Part shown: positions 60,061 through 64,000 of the stretch, one piece after another
Position numbering within the stretch: position 1 is the stretch's first letter
Layout of the letters: the number at the start of each line of letters is the position of its first letter
DNA from: Bacteroidales bacterium
GTDB lineage: Bacteria; Bacteroidota; Bacteroidia; Bacteroidales; UBA932
Direction of reading: 5' to 3'
DNA: 64,000 nucleotides
Assembly (NCBI GenBank): GCA_015060325.1
Contig: SUYQ01000001.1
Span: 124,001 to 188,000, forward strand
The notes under the pieces: model-generated
What the model was told of the DNA's origin: nothing
Database searches by the model: none
What the model saw: the letters and a program-made list of their open reading frames with translations, nothing else
Program-made: the position numbers and the translations under genes

Positions 60061-63000
60061 TCATTCAATTTTCAGTACCGTTCTTTCTTCGTCAGCCTTT
60101 GCATCTTCTTCTGCTATCTGAGCTTCCTGTCGTTTCTTCTTGCTGGAGAAGATGTTTTTGATGAACTGCTTCAAGGTGCTGAACTCGGTCTGGTAAGTGA
60201 GTCCGACACCGTTTCTCTGTGAATTGTCCAGATAGTTGGTATATGAATCTGCCGAATGTGAGAACAGATTCAGACGAAGTGCACCTGACTTGTTGAGCTT
60301 GATCTCTATGTCAAGGTCACCCACAACGTCAGTCTGGGCATTTTCCGTATACTGCTTGTTTCCTACGCTTCCGTTGACTACCACACGGTTGTTGAACATC
60401 TGTGTGGAGACTGCGACGTCAAATACGTCATTTCCCTTGTCATTCGGCTGGTAGTTAAGACCGACATCGACCGGTATGTCAAGCTTTTCCAATATATTGT
60501 TCAGCTGGCTGGCCATCACTTCAGATACATTCGAGTACAACATAGTCGAGTTGTTGACAATACCTGATTGCTCGTCCGGCAGGAAGTTGTTTGATATAAG
60601 CAGTGAAAGGAACTGTTTCTGCACCTTGTCTTCAGTACTCAAGGCGCTTTCGACGCGTGACTTGATGATCGGATCGATTTCAGGAATCTCGATTCCGAAC
60701 TGAAGCCGAGGGTTCATCATCTTGTCAGTAATCTTGATCTTGCATTCTACAGTTCGTCTGCTCGATACGGCTGTAGAGTCACCGATCAGAGTTCCCAAAG
60801 TGGCTTTTGTCTTATATATGGCATCGATATCCAGATCGGTATCATAGATGTCTCCTACGAAGGTGATCGAACTTCCGTTCTGGATCTCAAAATCCCTGTT
60901 CACTATACCATATGCGACGAACTTGTACTTACCGTTTGTGATGTTGTAGTCTCCGGTTATGTCAAAGACCTCTTCATCTACATACATCTGTAGGGTTCCG
61001 CTTCCGTTTCCTGAAAGCATATGGCCTGACGTCTGGTCGAACCATATTGTGGCATCGACGTCCGGCTGGGCGTCAATCTTCATCTTGGCTGTGAATTTGC
61101 TCTCTGTAGTGTTCTTGCTTTCGAACTTCTCGAGGATCAGATCATAAGGATCAATATATTTCTCTTCCTTTATCTCTGTGAATTTCAAAAGATTTGAACG
61201 TCCTGAAACTGATGTGTATATTATCGGAACGTGGAATGTTCCTTTCTTGGCTGTTGTCCCTTCTACATTCATCAGCATGTCACTGTCCGGTCCGGTAAAG
61301 GTCACCGTGCCAGTTCCGAAGACATTGCCAAAGAAATATTCGTTCTGTTTGCTGTTCAGGTCAATGCCTTCCATCTGTTCGCAATTGATGGTAACATCAT
61401 AGTAGATATTCTGGAATTTGTTGTTCCATGTTATACCTCCTGTAATATCTGCCGTTCCATCGTATCTGTCGCGGCCTTTGGCATTTTCAAAAAACAGTCC
61501 TTCCGAGCAGAATCTGAATGCACCGTCTACGAAATACGGTACGTTGGTAAAGTCTACCCTGAGACTTCCATCCTCAAGACGGGCGTTCCTGCTGTCCCAT
61601 GTCAGATTGTCGATAGGACCCTCTGCCATGAGTTCTCCTGTGACATATCCCTGAAGGTCGCTGAATACATCAGTCATCAGCGGTTGCAGATATCCTACAT
61701 GAAGCCTGTTGAGCTTGGCGTGAGCGAGCACTCCTTTTGTCATAGGAGTGAACTTGACTGTCAACTCTATAGACTTTCTTCCATCTATCTCCGTTTCAGC
61801 ATTGATGTTGAACCTTTTGAATTCCTCGTCCCATACGCTGCTTGCACTCATGCGCCCTATCCTGCAGTCGGCGAAATATGCTGAGTCGCAAACGACGTCC
61901 ACAAGTATACCTTTATCGGTCATCGGGGAGGTCAGATGCACTGTTCCCGATGTATAACCCTTGATGCCAAGATCGGTCTTGAACAGAGGATTTATGACTG
62001 ACATGTCGAATTTTTCCATGTCGAGGCTCAATGTATCAATCTTTGCCTGCGACGTTCCTCCGTGCAGCCTGATCTTCTGATCATCGCTGAACAGTTCAAT
62101 ATCAGACGATTTGATGCCGTCTCTATGCAATGTCAGCCATGATTCCCTGATCCTCCATTCCCGTGAATTCAGATAGAGTGTAGAAGGCAGCAGTTTGACG
62201 TCTATTGCAAGGCCCTGTTCGTCCCTGCTCAAGTCACCGTGGAGGATGAATTCTCCTCTGTTCTCCAGTTCACTGCTGTTCTCGTATCTGTACGCCATGC
62301 CTATATGATCGTTATCTGCAAGTACCTTGACATTGTTGTCCATCAGTTTCAATGTGGATATCTTGAGCTCAGTACCGCTGACTTCACCTGAACATGTGTC
62401 ATCGTTATTGTTCAGGTTCATTTCAAGGTCCTTGATGTAATTTCCGTTATAGGCAATGCGCTGTGAGTTGAGGACCATATTGAAACGTCCCCTGTCATTG
62501 ATCTCGGCATTAAGTTTTGTCCCATCCGCTATGTAAAGTCCGGGCAGCGCCCATGCCAGAATATCCTGGGTGTTCTTGAAGTCAAAGTCCAGTTTGTATC
62601 TGTTGCCGTTCCAAGTGTAAGTATTGTCGTTGAACAATGCAGGAAGTTCCCTCTTGAGCGTCACCCCAAGGAGGTCCTTGATAAAATCAGTCACTGGAGC
62701 TGTTCCTGTCAGATTGCCATGAGCAAAAGATGAAGTGAGCTCCATCTTATAGGTTGTATTGGCCCTGTTGATGGAATTCAGACTGATATCTCCGATATCA
62801 TACGACCCATGTTCGTTTTCCAGCATCAGACCGTTTACGGAAATTGTACCGAAAATGTCATTGGAAGAAGTCTGGGTGAAGTCTGCCCTCATTTTGAACC
62901 TGGTCTTTGATTTGCCCCTCCTGTCAATGTTGAGCTTGTTGAGGTCAGCGTCCCCTACCAGAACTGCAAAGTCATATTTGGTGTCCTGGTTCTTTCTTGA

Positions 63001-64000
63001 AATACCGTAACGTCCATGCGTCATGAATGTCAGAGCGGGATCGTCACATGTGAGTTTACCGTCCACGAATTTATCGGAGATGACAGCTTCTCCGGAAATT
63101 CCCGTATAATCATATCCATGGAAGTGAAGCCGGTCGATCTTCAGATCGCTTATGGATGCCTTTATCGGAGAGTCCTGATCACCGAATGTAGCTTCGGCAT
63201 TGACCGACAGGGTGACGGGGCCTACGATCTCATTCCCTATGATCTTGCCGACATCAACGTTATCTGTGTGTAGATTTCCTGATATCCTGAGTGGTTTACC
63301 TTCCATGAGAATATTATCGATCCGGATATCCTTTCCTGTTGCCGAGCCTATACCTGAGGTAATGATCGGCTGAACTGTCATGTTGTTCAATGTTCCTGAT
63401 ACTGACCCCTCTATCCTGAACTTTTCCCCTGGAGCTATCCAGCTCAGATCCAGTTTCTCTCCGTCCATCCAGTATGACACAAATCGGCTGAGGCCTCTGC
63501 TAGTGACCATACAGTCAGTTATATGTCCGTCAAGGCTGGTTTTCATTACATCAGGTATTCCTGTCATTCTTCCGCTGATCGTGCCTGTCAGACCTCCGCC
63601 TTCCATCTCTACCTTCAGCCCGTCTACCATGAAGTCATTCACTGTTCCGTAAAAATAACCCTGATATCCTCTTAGCTTGAGCTGGTTACCTTCCAGCTGA
63701 GGAGCAAAATAACTTATGGACTTGAAGTCTATGAGGCTTTCGTTGATCTCGGCCTCCATGATCACTTTATTGATATAATCCGAAAAGTCCTCTGCTCCCG
63801 TGTACATGAGCTTGAAATACGGCATGTTCAGCTCGGACCAATGGTCCACCAGACGTGCATCAGAAATGTGGGCAAGTCCATTGCCGACCCTGACTCTTCC
63901 TGTAAGTTCGTTGCATATGTAACCGCTCTTCTCATTGAATGACAGCCTGTTTATGTCTGCTGACATGACTTCGCCTTTGAGCCTGATGTCGTCTGCTTCA
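60061..64000 (-). CDS. TamB-domain translocation and assembly protein (partial)
   Basis: The reading frame stays open past its first Met (63966) to the right edge, so over 1,310 residues are visible and the N-terminus lies outside. Repetitive beta-rich sequence of the AsmA/TamB type, with the TamB (DUF490) domain at the C-terminal third (DVDATIWFDQTSGHMLSG; FKTKATLG-like strands; VGLNYQPNDKGNDVFDVAVS). It spans the periplasm and is thought to move lipids or outer-membrane proteins. First visible gene of the minus-strand operon that continues with the RsmI-like methylase. Confidence 0.93.
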   Translation of the reverse strand, partial: EADDIRLKGEVMSADINRLSFNEKSGYICNELTGRVRVGNGLAHISDARLVDHWSELNMPYFKLMYTGAEDFSDYINKVIMEAEINESLIDFKSISYFAPQLEGNQLKLRGYQGYFYGTVNDFMVDGLKVEMEGGGLTGTISGRMTGIPDVMKTSLDGHITDCMVTSRGLSRFVSYWMDGEKLDLSWIAPGEKFRIEGSVSGTLNNMTVQPIITSGIGSATGKDIRIDNILMEGKPLRISGNLHTDNVDVGKIIGNEIVGPVTLSVNAEATFGDQDSPIKASISDLKIDRLHFHGYDYTGISGEAVISDKFVDGKLTCDDPALTFMTHGRYGISRKNQDTKYDFAVLVGDADLNKLNIDRRGKSKTRFKMRADFTQTSSNDIFGTISVNGLMLENEHGSYDIGDISLNSINRANTTYKMELTSSFAHGNLTGTAPVTDFIKDLLGVTLKRELPALFNDNTYTWNGNRYKLDFDFKNTQDILAWALPGLYIADGTKLNAEINDRGRFNMVLNSQRIAYNGNYIKDLEMNLNNNDDTCSGEVSGTELKISTLKLMDNNVKVLADNDHIGMAYRYENSSELENRGEFILHGDLSRDEQGLAIDVKLLPSTLYLNSREWRIRESWLTLHRDGIKSSDIELFSDDQKIRLHGGTSQAKIDTLSLDMEKFDMSVINPLFKTDLGIKGYTSGTVHLTSPMTDKGILVDVVCDSAYFADCRIGRMSASSVWDEEFKRFNINAETEIDGRKSIELTVKFTPMTKGVLAHAKLNRLHVGYLQPLMTDVFSDLQGYVTGELMAEGPIDNLTWDSRNARLEDGSLRVDFTNVPYFVDGAFRFCSEGLFFENAKGRDRYDGTADITGGITWNNKFQNIYYDVTINCEQMEGIDLNSKQNEYFFGNVFGTGTVTFTGPDSDMLMNVEGTTAKKGTFHVPIIYTSVSGRSNLLKFTEIKEEKYIDPYDLILEKFESKNTTESKFTAKMKIDAQPDVDATIWFDQTSGHMLSGNGSGTLQMYVDEEVFDITGDYNITNGKYKFVAYGIVNRDFEIQNGSSITFVGDIYDTDLDIDAIYKTKATLGTLIGDSTAVSSRRTVECKIKITDKMMNPRLQFGIEIPEIDPIIKSRVESALSTEDKVQKQFLSLLISNNFLPDEQSGIVNNSTMLYSNVSEVMASQLNNILEKLDIPVDVGLNYQPNDKGNDVFDVAVSTQMFNNRVVVNGSVGNKQYTENAQTDVVGDLDIEIKLNKSGALRLNLFSHSADSYTNYLDNSQRNGVGLTYQTEFSTLKQFIKNIFSSKKKRQEAQIAEEDAKADEERTVLKIE

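Overview
The window looks like chromosome of a Bacteroidales bacterium. A SusC/SusD pair, many lipoproteins with a Cys-type signal peptide, DUF4831, DUF5009, DUF4623 and TIGR02757 proteins, ATP-type PEP carboxykinase, and promoters of the Bacteroidetes type (-33 TTG / -7 TAnnTTTG) all point there. The carbohydrate, peptide and lipid A genes suggest an anaerobic gut or rumen species; the genus cannot be read from the sequence with confidence. No rRNA, tRNA, CRISPR array, integrase or transposase was seen.

Layout. 1-19.7 kb is mostly housekeeping and envelope: a partial zeta-like P-loop kinase, TIGR02757, a POT peptide transporter, a lipid A-type acyltransferase with DUF4831, PepD dipeptidase with a MATE exporter, a minus-strand operon (MsbA-like ABC transporter, VanZ, amidase/golvesin/Fn3 protein, CyuA-like desulfidase), an M28-like protein with altered active-site residues, and a TPR-HAD-MBL operon. 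19.7-26.4 kb is a minus-strand glycan group (CE2-type esterase, metallophosphoesterase, DUF5009 membrane protein, GH95 fucosidase). 26.6-43.5 kb is a plus-strand polysaccharide utilization locus (PUL): FAD oxidoreductase, GH92 mannosidase with a frameshift at a G8 tract, SusC, SusD, a small lipoprotein, DUF4623 lipoprotein, GHL10 glycosidase-like lipoprotein, NAGPA-type phosphodiester glycosidase, a 47-residue peptide and a second DUF4623 lipoprotein. A GH3 glucosidase follows. GH92 together with a phosphodiester glycosidase suggests capped phospho-mannose glycans as substrate (inference).

43.5-50.7 kb holds, around the GH3 and an aminotransferase gene, a PqqD-like protein, an S26B-type (Ser/His) signal-peptidase-like protein, an HPr-kinase-like P-loop protein and an ABC exporter. 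With the 47-residue peptide these parts make a plausible but unproven ribosomal-peptide (RiPP) modification and export system, the best candidate for an undescribed system here. 50.7-64 kb returns to housekeeping: a secreted PepT-like protein with a striking inverted repeat around its promoter, pckA, a lipoprotein with recQ, and a minus-strand operon (TamB-like, RsmI-like methylase, folB, mtaB, PhnP-like MBL hydrolase).

A family of short repeats built on TGTCATTTCGA ... GAGTCGAGAAATCT (variants TGTCATCCTGA and TGTCATCTCGA) occurs at five places, each locally amplified with its own period (20-36 bp). The intact ends lie at gene boundaries; one array is read in frame inside GH95, and another appears to supply the start codon of folB.

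All calls rest on reading the sequence and on recalled family knowledge. No database search was run.
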